From Halomonas sp. (lineage in GTDB: Bacteria; Pseudomonadota; Gammaproteobacteria; Pseudomonadales; Halomonadaceae): a stretch of 64,000 nucleotides of DNA. The notes beneath the pieces are model-generated. The model had not been told where the DNA came from. It did no database searches and saw nothing but the letters and a program-made list of their open reading frames with translations. Made by a program: the position numbers and the translations under genes. Every line of letters starts with the position of its first letter. Position 1 is the first letter of the stretch. This document shows, piece after piece, positions 43,160 through 52,571 of the stretch. The stretch spans positions 117,485 to 181,484 of the forward strand of contig NZ_JAGOBJ010000006.1 of NCBI RefSeq assembly GCF_017983445.1, in the 5' to 3' direction.

Positions 43160-46100
43160 CTAAACGCGTTGCCATTATCGGCGCCGCCCATCGTTTCCCC
43201 GGCACCACCCCTGAAACGTTCTGGCAGGACCTGCAAGCCGAGAAAGATTTAGTTACCCAAGTGGCGCCTGACCGCTGGAGCCATGACGCTTTCTGGCACC
43301 CGGACAAACGTCATCCCGGTACCAGCGTCACGTTTGCCGCGGGTAGCCTGGGTGATATCAGTGGGTTCGATGCCGAGTTCTTTGGCATTTCGCCCCGCGA
43401 AGCAGCCAATATGGACCCGCAGCAGCGCATGCTGCTGGAGCTTGCCTGGGAAGCCATGGAAAGCGCTGGCATCGTGCCCAGCAGCCTGAGAGGCAGCCAG
43501 TGTGGCGTGTTCCTGGGCGTTGCCAGTCTTGATTACTCGTACCGTATGGCTGATGACATGGCGGCCATTGATGCCTCCACCGCCACGGGCAACACGTCCA
43601 GCATTGCCTCAAACCGTCTGTCTTACGTGTTTGACCTGCACGGCCCCAGCATGTCGTTAGATACGGCCTGTTCATCGTCCATGGTCGCGTTTCACCAAGC
43701 CTGCCAATCCATCCGCAGCGGTGAAACCAACATGGCGCTGGCTGGCGGTATCAGTCTTCACCTGCACCCTTACGGTTTTATTATTTTCTCCAAGGCGAGC
43801 ATGCTGTCGCCGACCGGTCGCTGCCAGGTGTTCGATGAATCGGGCAACGGCTACGTACGCTCTGAAGGCGCAGGGCTTTTCCTGCTCAAGGACTACGACC
43901 AGGCCATCGCCGACGGCGACAATATTCTGGCAGTAGTGGCGGGTTCGGCGGTAAATACCGATGGTCATAAATCGGGCATCACGGTACCCAACCCCAGCGC
44001 GCAGACTGACCTCATGCGCCGCGCCTACGCGCAGGCAGGCATCAGCCCCGACGAGATCGACTACCTGGAAGCCCACGGTACGGGCACCGCTGTGGGTGAT
44101 CCTATTGAAACCCGCGCCATTGGCGAAGCCTTGGGCAAACATCGTCAAACGCCGCTGTTGATCGGCTCTATTAAAAGCAACATCGGCCACCTGGAAACCG
44201 CGTCAGGGGTCGCCGGTCTTGCCAAAGCACTTTACAGCTTGCAGCACCGCGAAGTGCCCGCCACCATCGGTATTCGCAAGCTTAATCCGCGTATCAAATT
44301 TGATGAGTGGAACCTGCATGTCGTTACCCAGGCGCAGCCTCTGAAAAAGGAGGGTCGCTTAGTCATCGGGATTAACTCGTTTGGCTTTGGCGGCGCTAAC
44401 GCCCACGTCATTTTGGAAAGTGCACCTGAAAAATCATCAGCACCTAGCCAAGCGCCCGCACCTGCTCACGCCTTGCCTATCCGGCTAAGTGCCAAAAGTC
44501 AGGAAGCGCTTACGGCGACAGCCCAAAATTTCGCGGCGCACTTTACCACCAGCGCTGATCAAGACGGCGCTAATAAAGACAGCAATGCGTTTTACGATAT
44601 TGCCCATACGCTGTTCCATCATCGTGAACAGCATGCATTTGGTGCGCTCTGCTTTGCGAAAACCCCAGAAGAGGCAGCCGCGGCGCTGAACCAGTACGCC
44701 GAGGGGGATACCACAAGCGTTACCACCCTGGAGCGGCTAACCAATGCTCGCGGGCCTGTGTTTGTGTATGACGGTAACGGCTGCCAGTGGGAAACCATGG
44801 GCCGCGACCTTCTTGATACGGCTCCGGTATTCGCGGAAGCCATCGACCGCGTGGACGCCCTGTTCCAGCAGTACGGTGATTTCTCACTACGCGCCGAGCT
44901 TGGCGGTCAAAATGGCGAGAACCGCTTTGAGCTTACCGAAATTGCCCAGCCCGCTCTGTTTGCGCTGCAAGTAGCCTTAACCGAATGGTTGAAAGCGCAG
45001 GGCGTCATGCCGGCAGCGGTATTTGGGCACAGCGTTGGCGAAGTCGCCGCCGCCTGGGCGGCGGGCGCGTTAAGTCTTGAAGACGCGGTAAAAGTGATCT
45101 ACTACCGCAGCTTTTATCAAGGCAAAACCCGGGGCATGGGTGGAATGACCGCGGTTGCCATGAGTGCCGAGGACATTGCTCCATGGCTTGCCAAGCCAGA
45201 ATTCAACCAGGTATGTCTGGCCGGTATCAACAGCCCCAAAGGGATTACGCTTGCCGGTGAGAACAACCAACTCACCGCACTTGAAGCAGCGTTAAGCGAG
45301 CAAAGCACGTTTGCCAAGCGCCTGCCGCTGGATTACGCCTTCCACAGCCCGGCCATGGACAGCATCCAAAGCGGCGTGATTGAGGCCTTAAGCACGATTA
45401 CGCCACGTGAGACGCAGCTCCCCTATTACTCGACCGTCACCGGTGAACTCAGCCAAGGCAGTGCATTAGGTGCTACCTATTGGTGGGAAAACATTCGCGA
45501 ACCAGTTCTATTCGATAACGCCGCGACAGCGCTAATCAAGCAGGGTTATAACGTTTTCGTAGAGATTGGCGCTCACCCCATTCTGCGTCGCTATCTCAAT
45601 GAATCATTACGCCAGCAGGAGCGTACCGGGCTGATGATTGGTACGATCGAGCGCCATAAGCCCGGTCTTGAAAAACTCCAGCAAAGCGTTAGCCAGCTGC
45701 TGTTAAGCGGGCTTTCGTTTGATATGCAGCACACCTTCCCCGTGGAAGGCCAGCGCGTATTGTTGCCGCGCTACACATGGCAGCGTACACGCCATTGGGT
45801 CAACAGTACTGAAGACGGCCAGGGCCTGCTTTCCCGCTACTACCAGCATCCGTTGCTGGGTTACCCGCTCGCGCAGCAGGAGCACACCTGGGAAAGCCAG
45901 CTGGACACCAAACGCCAGCCCTGGCTTGCCGATCACGTGGTAGGCGAAGGCGCCGTATTCCCGGGGGCTGGCTTTGTTGAATTAACTTTGGCGGCCGCGT
46001 TACAGCAGAAAGACACCCCGCTTTTAGATATCGAAGAGCTGGAAATTCGTGCGCCGTTACTGTTGGATGGCCCCAATGGCCGCACCCTGCGCTTATCGCT

Positions 46101-49100
46101 TAACCCGGATGATGGGCGCATCGCCATTCACTCCCGCGAGCCTGCCACCGGCGTTGAGTGGCAGTTGAACGCAGTAGCACGCAACATGCACGAAAGCCGC
46201 GGTTTTCTACTCAACCGTCAGGCGCCAGCACTGCCTACGCGCGCGCCGGATTACACCCTGTCGGATCACTTACACATGGCTGAGCGCATCGGCCTGCATT
46301 ACGGCCCCGCGTTCCAGGCGATCAGCCATGGCTGGATCGAAGATAACGCCGTGATCGGCGCGATTGATTTATCCAGCGACGTTCAGGCACAGCTATCGAC
46401 GCTTCACGTGCACCCAGGCATTCTGGATAGCGCTTTCCAGATGTTTATTCCGCTACTGGCACAGCACAGCGAATTTGCTTCTCAGCTTGCGTTTGTTCCC
46501 GTTCGCGTAGGCCGTATACAGGTCAATACCCAGGCCGGTACGCCGGTACTTGCCCGCGCAGTGATGGGCAAGCGTGCGCCCCACTCGTTTACCGCTGATT
46601 TTGAGCTTTACGATGCCTCAGGTAACGCCGTTGCCGTGCTTAGCCAGACGCGCTTCAAGGCGATACGTTTAAACCGTGCCCATCACCAGCAGTTTAGCTA
46701 CCTGGACGTTGAGCTTACGCCAGCGCCGCTTAGCTCTTCGCCGCTTCCCCTGCCTGCCGAGGCACTGAGCCGCTTGGCAGGACTGAGTGATTATTACGCT
46801 GCGCATACCGGCCAACGTTACGCTCAGGAAGTCGCCCCATTACTGGATAGCTTAAGTGAAGCGTTTGGCCAGCAAGGCTTTACCGTTGAGGGTAACGAAG
46901 AAGCGCTGGCGCCTGAAACGATCTGGCAACTGCTGGTACAGGACTACCCCGACTATTTTGCACCGATTCATCTGGTAGGCAGGCTCGGCCTGCACCGTCA
47001 GGCGCTGCAAAATGGCTCTACTCAGCTAGATACGCTGGGCATTTCGACAGAGCATCTGGCAAGGCTTAACCGCGTGCTGGTAGGCGAAAGCGGCTGGCAG
47101 GCGCTTGCCAGCGAACTGGGCAGTTTGATGGAAGCATCGCTTGGCGCCCTAGGGTCAAGCGAGCGCTTACAGCTGCTTGAAGCTGGCCCATGCGCCCCGG
47201 CGCTGGGACAACGCCTTCTCGAACAGCTGGCGGGCTCACCGCTAACAGATAATCATCACTACCGGGTGATCACCACGCATGACAGCGCACGCCACCAGGC
47301 CGAACAGCTGCAAGAGCGTTACCCGCTGATTGATGTGCAGTCGTTGGATGATGCGCCACCGACCCTGGCAAATGCGGAAAAAGCCCAGCTAGCCTTTATC
47401 AGTACGGATGTCACCCAGCCTGCCCGCACACGCCAGTTGATCGAAGCCCTACCTGCGCAGCTAGCGCCCGGGGCGCATATCATGGTGGTGGGCGTTGCCC
47501 CCAGCCGCTGGCTAGACGACGTGCTAGCCACACCAGGGATCGATCAAACGGCTCTGGAATCCGCTACGGTAAGCGAGTGGCTAAGCGCCCAAGGGTTTAG
47601 CGTTTCAGCCCCTATCGAGCTTGAAGAAAGTGATACCGGCGCATACCTGCTGCATGCCCAAATGCCCGAACTGGTACAGGCACAGGCAGCGGCAAGCAGC
47701 GTGAGTGCTTCTTGCCAGCTAATCGTGACCGATGAGGCCAATCAAGCGTTGGCGGCGCGCCTTGCCAACGCGCTTAACGCGCGTCAGGCAAGCGTGATCG
47801 TTGAACAAAGCGACGGCTTGCCCAGTGAGCTGCTACAGAAGTCGCTGGATAAATGGGGTGAAGCGCTCCAAACGCTGAATGTGATTGACCTGCACGATCT
47901 TGGTAACACCGGCACCGCCATGCAAACGCTACGCTGCCACCGCGCTCAGCAGTGGAGCCTGGCTCTGGAAACTGCTGAACTTGCCTCGGCAACGCTATGG
48001 TTGACCACTCAGGGCGTTAGCGTGCTGTGGCAGTCGCAAAACGCGCACACGAACGTGCCTGATGATGCTGCACTCTGGGGCTTTGGCCGCTCGCTTGCCA
48101 ATGAAGCCGTTGGGCATACGGCTAGTCTGCTGGATATCCCCTATGACGTTAGCGACGCTGCGCTAAGCGCATGGGTCGAGTCACTGACCGCGCCGGATAA
48201 CGAAAACGAAGTAGTCATCAATGCTCGCGGTGAGCGCTTTGCCACCCGTCTACGCACCTTGCCAGCACCGGCGCCTCAACAAACCGCTGATACCGGAGCT
48301 TCTGCACGGCAGGCGATGACCTTAGGCTTTGCCCTGCCCGGCCAGTTGCGCCAGCTTCAGTGGCGCCCGCGTGAGCTGCCCGCGCTCAAGGCCGATGACG
48401 TTGAAATCAAGGTAAAAGCCACGGGGCTTAACTTCCGTGATGTAATGTACACCCTCGGCCTGCTGTCTGATGAAGCAATCGAGAACGGTTTTGCCGGGCC
48501 AACGCTGGGCCTTGAGTTTTCCGGTGAAGTCGTCGCTGTCGGTGATAACGTTACTCACGTAGCCCCCGGTCAAGCCGTGGTTGGCTTTGGTCCGGCAAGC
48601 TTCAGTGACCGACTGATTGCCAGCCAGCACGCGGTGGCGCCATTGCCGGAAGGCGTAAGCTACGCTGCTGCCGCAACTATTCCCACCACGTTCTTTACCG
48701 TGTACTACGCGCTAAAACACCTGGCTCGCCTGGAGCCGGGCGAGAAAGTCCTGATTCATGGTGCAGCGGGCGGCGTGGGTATTGCCGCGCTGCAAATTGC
48801 CCAGTGGCTAGGTGCGGAAATTTACGCCACGGTAGGTTCTGAAGAGAAGCGTGACTTCTTACGCCTGATGGGCGTTGAGCGCCTTTATGACTCCCGCTCG
48901 CTCACCTTTGCAGAAGAGATCCTTGAAGATACCCAGGGGGAAGGTGTCGATATCGTGCTGAACTCGCTTGCCGGGGAAGCCATCAACCAGAACCTGCGCG
49001 CCCTGCGCCCCTTTGGTCGATTCCTGGAACTGGGTAAACGCGATTTTTATGAAAATACGCATATCGGCCTGCGCCCGTTCCGTAACAACTTGAGCTACTT

Positions 49101-50538
49101 CGGTATCGACTCCGACCAGCTGATGAAGGTGCAGCCCGCGCTTACCCAGCGTTTGTTTGGGGAAATGATGGCGCTGTTCAACGACGGCACGCTCAGCCCG
49201 CTACCGTTTACCGCGTTCAGCCATAGCCAGGTGATCGACGCCTTCCGCTATATGCAGCAGGCGCGTCAGATCGGTAAAGTCGTTGTTACCTATGAGCAGC
49301 CCATTGCGCCGCCCAAAAATGAAGCGCTTGGTCGTGAAACGCTGAGCCTTCCAGACGATGGCAGCTATCTGGTGACCGGCGGCCTGGGCGGGTTCGGTCT
49401 TAAAACCGCTCAGTGGCTGGTGAGTAAAGGCGCTCGCCAACTGATTCTGCTTAGTCGCAGCGGCCCTTCCAGTGATGAGGCTCAAGCCGCTATCGCCGAA
49501 TTCGATGCCCAAGGCGTCAAGGTGATGGCCGCTGCCTGCGACATTACCGACCGCGATGCGCTGGCAAGCGTCCTGGCACGTGCCAAGGATGAGCTTGGCC
49601 CGCTGCGTGGTATCGTGCACGCCGCCACGGTGATTGACGACGGTTTGATTCGTAACCTGGATGCCGAGCGTATTCACAAGGTATTAACGCCCAAGATGGA
49701 AGGGGCCCGCCACCTGGATGCTTTAACACGGGGCGAGCCGTTGGATTTCTTTATCCTCTACTCGTCAGCGACCACGCTATTCGGCAACCCAGGCCAAGCC
49801 AATTACGTGGCCGCCAACCACTGGCTCGAAGCGTTTGCGGCCAACCGTCGAGCTGCGGGTCTTCCCGCGACCTGTGTACGCTGGGGCGCGATTGAAGATG
49901 TCGGCTTCCTGGCCCGCAATACACGTACGCGTGATGCGCTGCAAGAGCGTTTAGGCGGCTCTGCCCTGCGCTCTGATGATGCGCTCAACGTGCTTGAACA
50001 AATGCTGGCAACCCCTGGGCCAAGCCTTGGCGTACTGGAGCTTGAGTGGGGAGCACTGGCGCGCTTCTTGCCGACGGCCAATGCGCCGCGCTTTAACGAG
50101 ATAGCCCGCGCCAGTGACGACGATAACAGTCACGAAAGTGATGATGATATCAGCGCCCTGCTTGCCGATCTTTCACCGGAAGAGCTTCACACCACGGTGA
50201 CAGAGCTACTTCGGGCAGAGCTTGCCAGTATCCTGCTGATCGAAGAGGAGAAGATTGACGTTAATCGCTCGGTCTACGATATGGGCTTTGACTCGTTGAT
50301 GGGCGTTGAGCTGATGACCGCAATTGAAAACCGCCTGGGCGTCCAGGTGCCGGTCATGGTACTCAGCGAAGCCTCAACGCTTAACAAGCTTGCCGGCGTG
50401 CTGATTAAAAAGCTCCAGCAGCATGACGATGATGTTGAAGAAGCACCGCAAGATGCGTTAGCCTCTCTCGCCGCTCGCCACGGGGCTGACGGGCTCTCTG
50501 AGTCTGCCTCAACATCATCGACGACCGAGACACCATGA
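43156..50538 (+). CDS. rkpA: Single-module reducing type I polyketide synthase (RkpA-like) without thioesterase
   Basis: The 2460-residue enzyme has KS (1-430; Cys172 in DTACSSS, His307, His345), AT (about 535-850; Ser626 in GHSVGE), DH (about 890-1180; His927, Asp1091), a ~400-residue region with a wrecked methyltransferase motif (LEAGPCAPALG near 1345), ER (about 1715-2045; LIHGAAGGVGIAAL), KR (about 2065-2250; TGGLGGFGLKTA, Tyr2217) and ACP (about 2350-2430; Ser2380 in GFDSLMG). All domains for full reduction appear active, so it should build a saturated acyl chain iteratively. No thioesterase follows; the next gene, an alpha-oxoamine synthase, is the probable off-loader. The rhizobial counterpart is RkpA. 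Confidence 0.93.
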   Translation: MTKRVAIIGAAHRFPGTTPETFWQDLQAEKDLVTQVAPDRWSHDAFWHPDKRHPGTSVTFAAGSLGDISGFDAEFFGISPREAANMDPQQRMLLELAWEAMESAGIVPSSLRGSQCGVFLGVASLDYSYRMADDMAAIDASTATGNTSSIASNRLSYVFDLHGPSMSLDTACSSSMVAFHQACQSIRSGETNMALAGGISLHLHPYGFIIFSKASMLSPTGRCQVFDESGNGYVRSEGAGLFLLKDYDQAIADGDNILAVVAGSAVNTDGHKSGITVPNPSAQTDLMRRAYAQAGISPDEIDYLEAHGTGTAVGDPIETRAIGEALGKHRQTPLLIGSIKSNIGHLETASGVAGLAKALYSLQHREVPATIGIRKLNPRIKFDEWNLHVVTQAQPLKKEGRLVIGINSFGFGGANAHVILESAPEKSSAPSQAPAPAHALPIRLSAKSQEALTATAQNFAAHFTTSADQDGANKDSNAFYDIAHTLFHHREQHAFGALCFAKTPEEAAAALNQYAEGDTTSVTTLERLTNARGPVFVYDGNGCQWETMGRDLLDTAPVFAEAIDRVDALFQQYGDFSLRAELGGQNGENRFELTEIAQPALFALQVALTEWLKAQGVMPAAVFGHSVGEVAAAWAAGALSLEDAVKVIYYRSFYQGKTRGMGGMTAVAMSAEDIAPWLAKPEFNQVCLAGINSPKGITLAGENNQLTALEAALSEQSTFAKRLPLDYAFHSPAMDSIQSGVIEALSTITPRETQLPYYSTVTGELSQGSALGATYWWENIREPVLFDNAATALIKQGYNVFVEIGAHPILRRYLNESLRQQERTGLMIGTIERHKPGLEKLQQSVSQLLLSGLSFDMQHTFPVEGQRVLLPRYTWQRTRHWVNSTEDGQGLLSRYYQHPLLGYPLAQQEHTWESQLDTKRQPWLADHVVGEGAVFPGAGFVELTLAAALQQKDTPLLDIEELEIRAPLLLDGPNGRTLRLSLNPDDGRIAIHSREPATGVEWQLNAVARNMHESRGFLLNRQAPALPTRAPDYTLSDHLHMAERIGLHYGPAFQAISHGWIEDNAVIGAIDLSSDVQAQLSTLHVHPGILDSAFQMFIPLLAQHSEFASQLAFVPVRVGRIQVNTQAGTPVLARAVMGKRAPHSFTADFELYDASGNAVAVLSQTRFKAIRLNRAHHQQFSYLDVELTPAPLSSSPLPLPAEALSRLAGLSDYYAAHTGQRYAQEVAPLLDSLSEAFGQQGFTVEGNEEALAPETIWQLLVQDYPDYFAPIHLVGRLGLHRQALQNGSTQLDTLGISTEHLARLNRVLVGESGWQALASELGSLMEASLGALGSSERLQLLEAGPCAPALGQRLLEQLAGSPLTDNHHYRVITTHDSARHQAEQLQERYPLIDVQSLDDAPPTLANAEKAQLAFISTDVTQPARTRQLIEALPAQLAPGAHIMVVGVAPSRWLDDVLATPGIDQTALESATVSEWLSAQGFSVSAPIELEESDTGAYLLHAQMPELVQAQAAASSVSASCQLIVTDEANQALAARLANALNARQASVIVEQSDGLPSELLQKSLDKWGEALQTLNVIDLHDLGNTGTAMQTLRCHRAQQWSLALETAELASATLWLTTQGVSVLWQSQNAHTNVPDDAALWGFGRSLANEAVGHTASLLDIPYDVSDAALSAWVESLTAPDNENEVVINARGERFATRLRTLPAPAPQQTADTGASARQAMTLGFALPGQLRQLQWRPRELPALKADDVEIKVKATGLNFRDVMYTLGLLSDEAIENGFAGPTLGLEFSGEVVAVGDNVTHVAPGQAVVGFGPASFSDRLIASQHAVAPLPEGVSYAAAATIPTTFFTVYYALKHLARLEPGEKVLIHGAAGGVGIAALQIAQWLGAEIYATVGSEEKRDFLRLMGVERLYDSRSLTFAEEILEDTQGEGVDIVLNSLAGEAINQNLRALRPFGRFLELGKRDFYENTHIGLRPFRNNLSYFGIDSDQLMKVQPALTQRLFGEMMALFNDGTLSPLPFTAFSHSQVIDAFRYMQQARQIGKVVVTYEQPIAPPKNEALGRETLSLPDDGSYLVTGGLGGFGLKTAQWLVSKGARQLILLSRSGPSSDEAQAAIAEFDAQGVKVMAAACDITDRDALASVLARAKDELGPLRGIVHAATVIDDGLIRNLDAERIHKVLTPKMEGARHLDALTRGEPLDFFILYSSATTLFGNPGQANYVAANHWLEAFAANRRAAGLPATCVRWGAIEDVGFLARNTRTRDALQERLGGSALRSDDALNVLEQMLATPGPSLGVLELEWGALARFLPTANAPRFNEIARASDDDNSHESDDDISALLADLSPEELHTTVTELLRAELASILLIEEEKIDVNRSVYDMGFDSLMGVELMTAIENRLGVQVPVMVLSEASTLNKLAGVLIKKLQQHDDDVEEAPQDALASLAARHGADGLSESASTSSTTETP

Positions 50539-51875
50539 CCGCCAAGCGCTCTGATTTGAAACGGCAGCTGTTGGAACAGGCACGTAAACGTACTACGTCG
50601 CGTGCCACTCCCCATGCTGCCAGCCCCTCACCGGGCCACAATACATCTTCAAACCCGGTGCCCGAGCGCTTTACGCGATTTGATGCCCACCCTGGCTATC
50701 AGCAGCTCGCCATGCTGCGCCAGGGCGCCGAACAGCTGGGGTTGAAAGACCCCTTCTTTAAGGTGCATGAAGGAATCGCCGGCGCGACCAGCGTTATTCA
50801 AGGGCAACCCTGCATCAATTTCGCAAGCTATAACTACCTTGGCTATTCAGGCGACCCGCGGGTTAACCAAGCGGCCAGCGATGCGGTGGCTCGCTACGGC
50901 ACGTCGGTATCAGCCAGCCGGGTGGTCTCTGGTGAGCGACCGATTCACCGCGAGCTTGAGCAGGCTATCGCCAAGGCTTATCAAGTCGATGATGCGGTTG
51001 CGTTTGTCAGCGGGCATGCCACTAACGTTTCAACGCTTGGCTATCTGCTGGGGCCGAAAGACCTCGTGCTCCACGATGAGTATATTCACAACAGCTCGTT
51101 GGTGGGCGCGCAGCTTTCCGGTGCCAAACGGATGTCATTTGCGCATAACGATCCCGACGCGCTAGATGCGCTGCTTGGCCGCCATCGCCATCAGTTTGAA
51201 CGGGTGATCGTGGTCATCGAAGGGCTTTACAGCATGGATGGCGACATCCCTGATCTGCCGCGCTTTATCGAGCTTAAAAAGCGCCACCAGGTATGGCTGA
51301 TGGTCGACGAAGCGCACTCCTTCGGCGTTATGGGCGATAACGGCCTGGGGCTTCACGAGTACTTTTCCATCGACCCGCGTGATGTCGATATCTGGATGGG
51401 CACCATGAGCAAAACGCTCTCCGGATGTGGCGGTTATATTGCGGGCAATAAAGCCCTGGTAGAAACGCTGCGCTACTTTGCGCCGGGCTTTTTATACAGC
51501 GTGGGAATGCCTGCCCAAGTGGCGGCGCCCTCCATCAAAGTGCTTGAGCTGATGCAACAGGAGCCTGAGCGGGTGGAGAAACTCCACACCATTTCACGCT
51601 ACTTCCTGCAGCAGGCCAAAAAACACGGCATGGATACCGGCCATAGCATTGGTGCTGCCGTGGTACCCATTATTGTCGGCAGCTCGCCATTGGCGGCGCA
51701 TCTTTCCCATACGCTGCTTGAGCAATACCACATCAACGTGCAGCCGATCCTGCATCCGGCCGTGCCTGAAAAGAGCGCCCGGCTGCGGTTCTTCCTATCC
51801 TATGCTCACACTCAGGAGCATATCGATCACACGTTAGATGCCCTTGCCACACTGCTTGGCCAAGCCAGAAGCTAA
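50535..51875 (+). CDS. Alpha-oxoamine synthase (AONS/SPT-like, RkpG-like)
   Basis: A 446-residue fold-type I PLP enzyme: NFASYNYLGYSGDPRV, GTSVSASRVVSGERPIH, LVGAQLSGAKRMSF, MVDEAHSFGVMGDNG and Lys293 in GTMSKTLSGCGGYIAG (PLP Schiff base). The family condenses an acyl thioester with an amino acid and decarboxylates it (BioF, serine palmitoyltransferase, Kbl). It overlaps the PKS by 4 bp, and there is no biotin gene nearby, so a PKS-bound acyl chain is the likely substrate, as with Fum8 in fumonisin synthesis. The rhizobial counterpart is RkpG. Confidence 0.9.
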   Translation: MTAKRSDLKRQLLEQARKRTTSRATPHAASPSPGHNTSSNPVPERFTRFDAHPGYQQLAMLRQGAEQLGLKDPFFKVHEGIAGATSVIQGQPCINFASYNYLGYSGDPRVNQAASDAVARYGTSVSASRVVSGERPIHRELEQAIAKAYQVDDAVAFVSGHATNVSTLGYLLGPKDLVLHDEYIHNSSLVGAQLSGAKRMSFAHNDPDALDALLGRHRHQFERVIVVIEGLYSMDGDIPDLPRFIELKKRHQVWLMVDEAHSFGVMGDNGLGLHEYFSIDPRDVDIWMGTMSKTLSGCGGYIAGNKALVETLRYFAPGFLYSVGMPAQVAAPSIKVLELMQQEPERVEKLHTISRYFLQQAKKHGMDTGHSIGAAVVPIIVGSSPLAAHLSHTLLEQYHINVQPILHPAVPEKSARLRFFLSYAHTQEHIDHTLDALATLLGQARS

Positions 51876-51879
51876 CTAT

Positions 51880-52425
51880 ATGGAACCCCCTAATACAGCG
51901 CTAAATGATACAGCGCCCGGCAGCGAAGAAGACGCGTCATCCAGTTGGTACGTCATTCAATGTAAAGGCAGCGAATCATTTCGCGCCGCCGAGCACCTCA
52001 CTAATCAAGGTTATGAGGTGTTTCATCCGGTGCTGGACGTCAAGCGCAAGCGTCAAGGCAAGCTTGCCACCGTGACCGAGCCTCTATTCCCCTACTATCT
52101 GTTTATTCGCCTCGACCAGGTAGTGAGCAATTGGCGACCCATTCGCTCGACAAGGGGCGTGCTGCGCCTACTCACCTTTGGCAATAACCCCGTAAGCGTT
52201 CCCAGTGCACTAGTAGAGACACTTCGCGCCCAGCCCCACCGCCAGGAAGGCAGCCACACCTACTTCAGCGCGGGTGAAAAGGTCACCATTACCGAAGGCC
52301 CTTTCAAGGACCTGGAAGCCATCTTCGAGCGCTGCAAAGGCGAAGAGCGCGCCATTGTGCTGCTCAACGTACTCCAGCGGCCTCAGCATCTTAATGTGCC
52401 GCTGGATCAGTTGCGCAAGTGGTGA
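51880..52425 (+). CDS. rfaH: RfaH-like NusG-family transcription antiterminator
   Basis: The 181-residue protein has an NGN domain (residues about 16-115; SWYVIQCKGSESFRAAEHL, EPLFPYYLFIRLD, RSTRGVLRLLTFG) and a KOW domain (about 128-175; FSAGEKVTITEGPFKDLEAIF). RfaH-type factors let RNA polymerase read through long, poorly translated surface-polysaccharide operons. It begins 4 bp after the oxoamine synthase and ends the operon, so it may act on the same long transcript. ATG 51880 is the first credible start; the in-frame codon 14 triplets earlier lies in the preceding gene. Confidence 0.88.
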   Translation: MEPPNTALNDTAPGSEEDASSSWYVIQCKGSESFRAAEHLTNQGYEVFHPVLDVKRKRQGKLATVTEPLFPYYLFIRLDQVVSNWRPIRSTRGVLRLLTFGNNPVSVPSALVETLRAQPHRQEGSHTYFSAGEKVTITEGPFKDLEAIFERCKGEERAIVLLNVLQRPQHLNVPLDQLRKW

Positions 52426-52541
52426 AGAGTAAACGTAAATCTTCCCCGCATTCAGCCAAACGCACGCTTGGTTAGCCTAAGTATCAAAAGACGTTCATAA
52501 GCTTATCCTGCTAATGTTGAGCCATAAACAAAACATTGGCC

Positions 52542-52557
52542 TGCCTGGCCCCAGGCA
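52542..52557. other. Perfect 16-bp palindrome upstream of the gamma-glutamyltransferase gene
   Basis: TGCCTGG-CC-CCAGGCA lies 14 bp before the ATG at 52572, close to its ribosome site AAGGAAG. It has no T-tract on either side, so it is more likely an operator or a stem affecting translation than a terminator. Confidence 0.4.
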
Positions 52558-52571
52558 TAAGGAAGCTTTTA

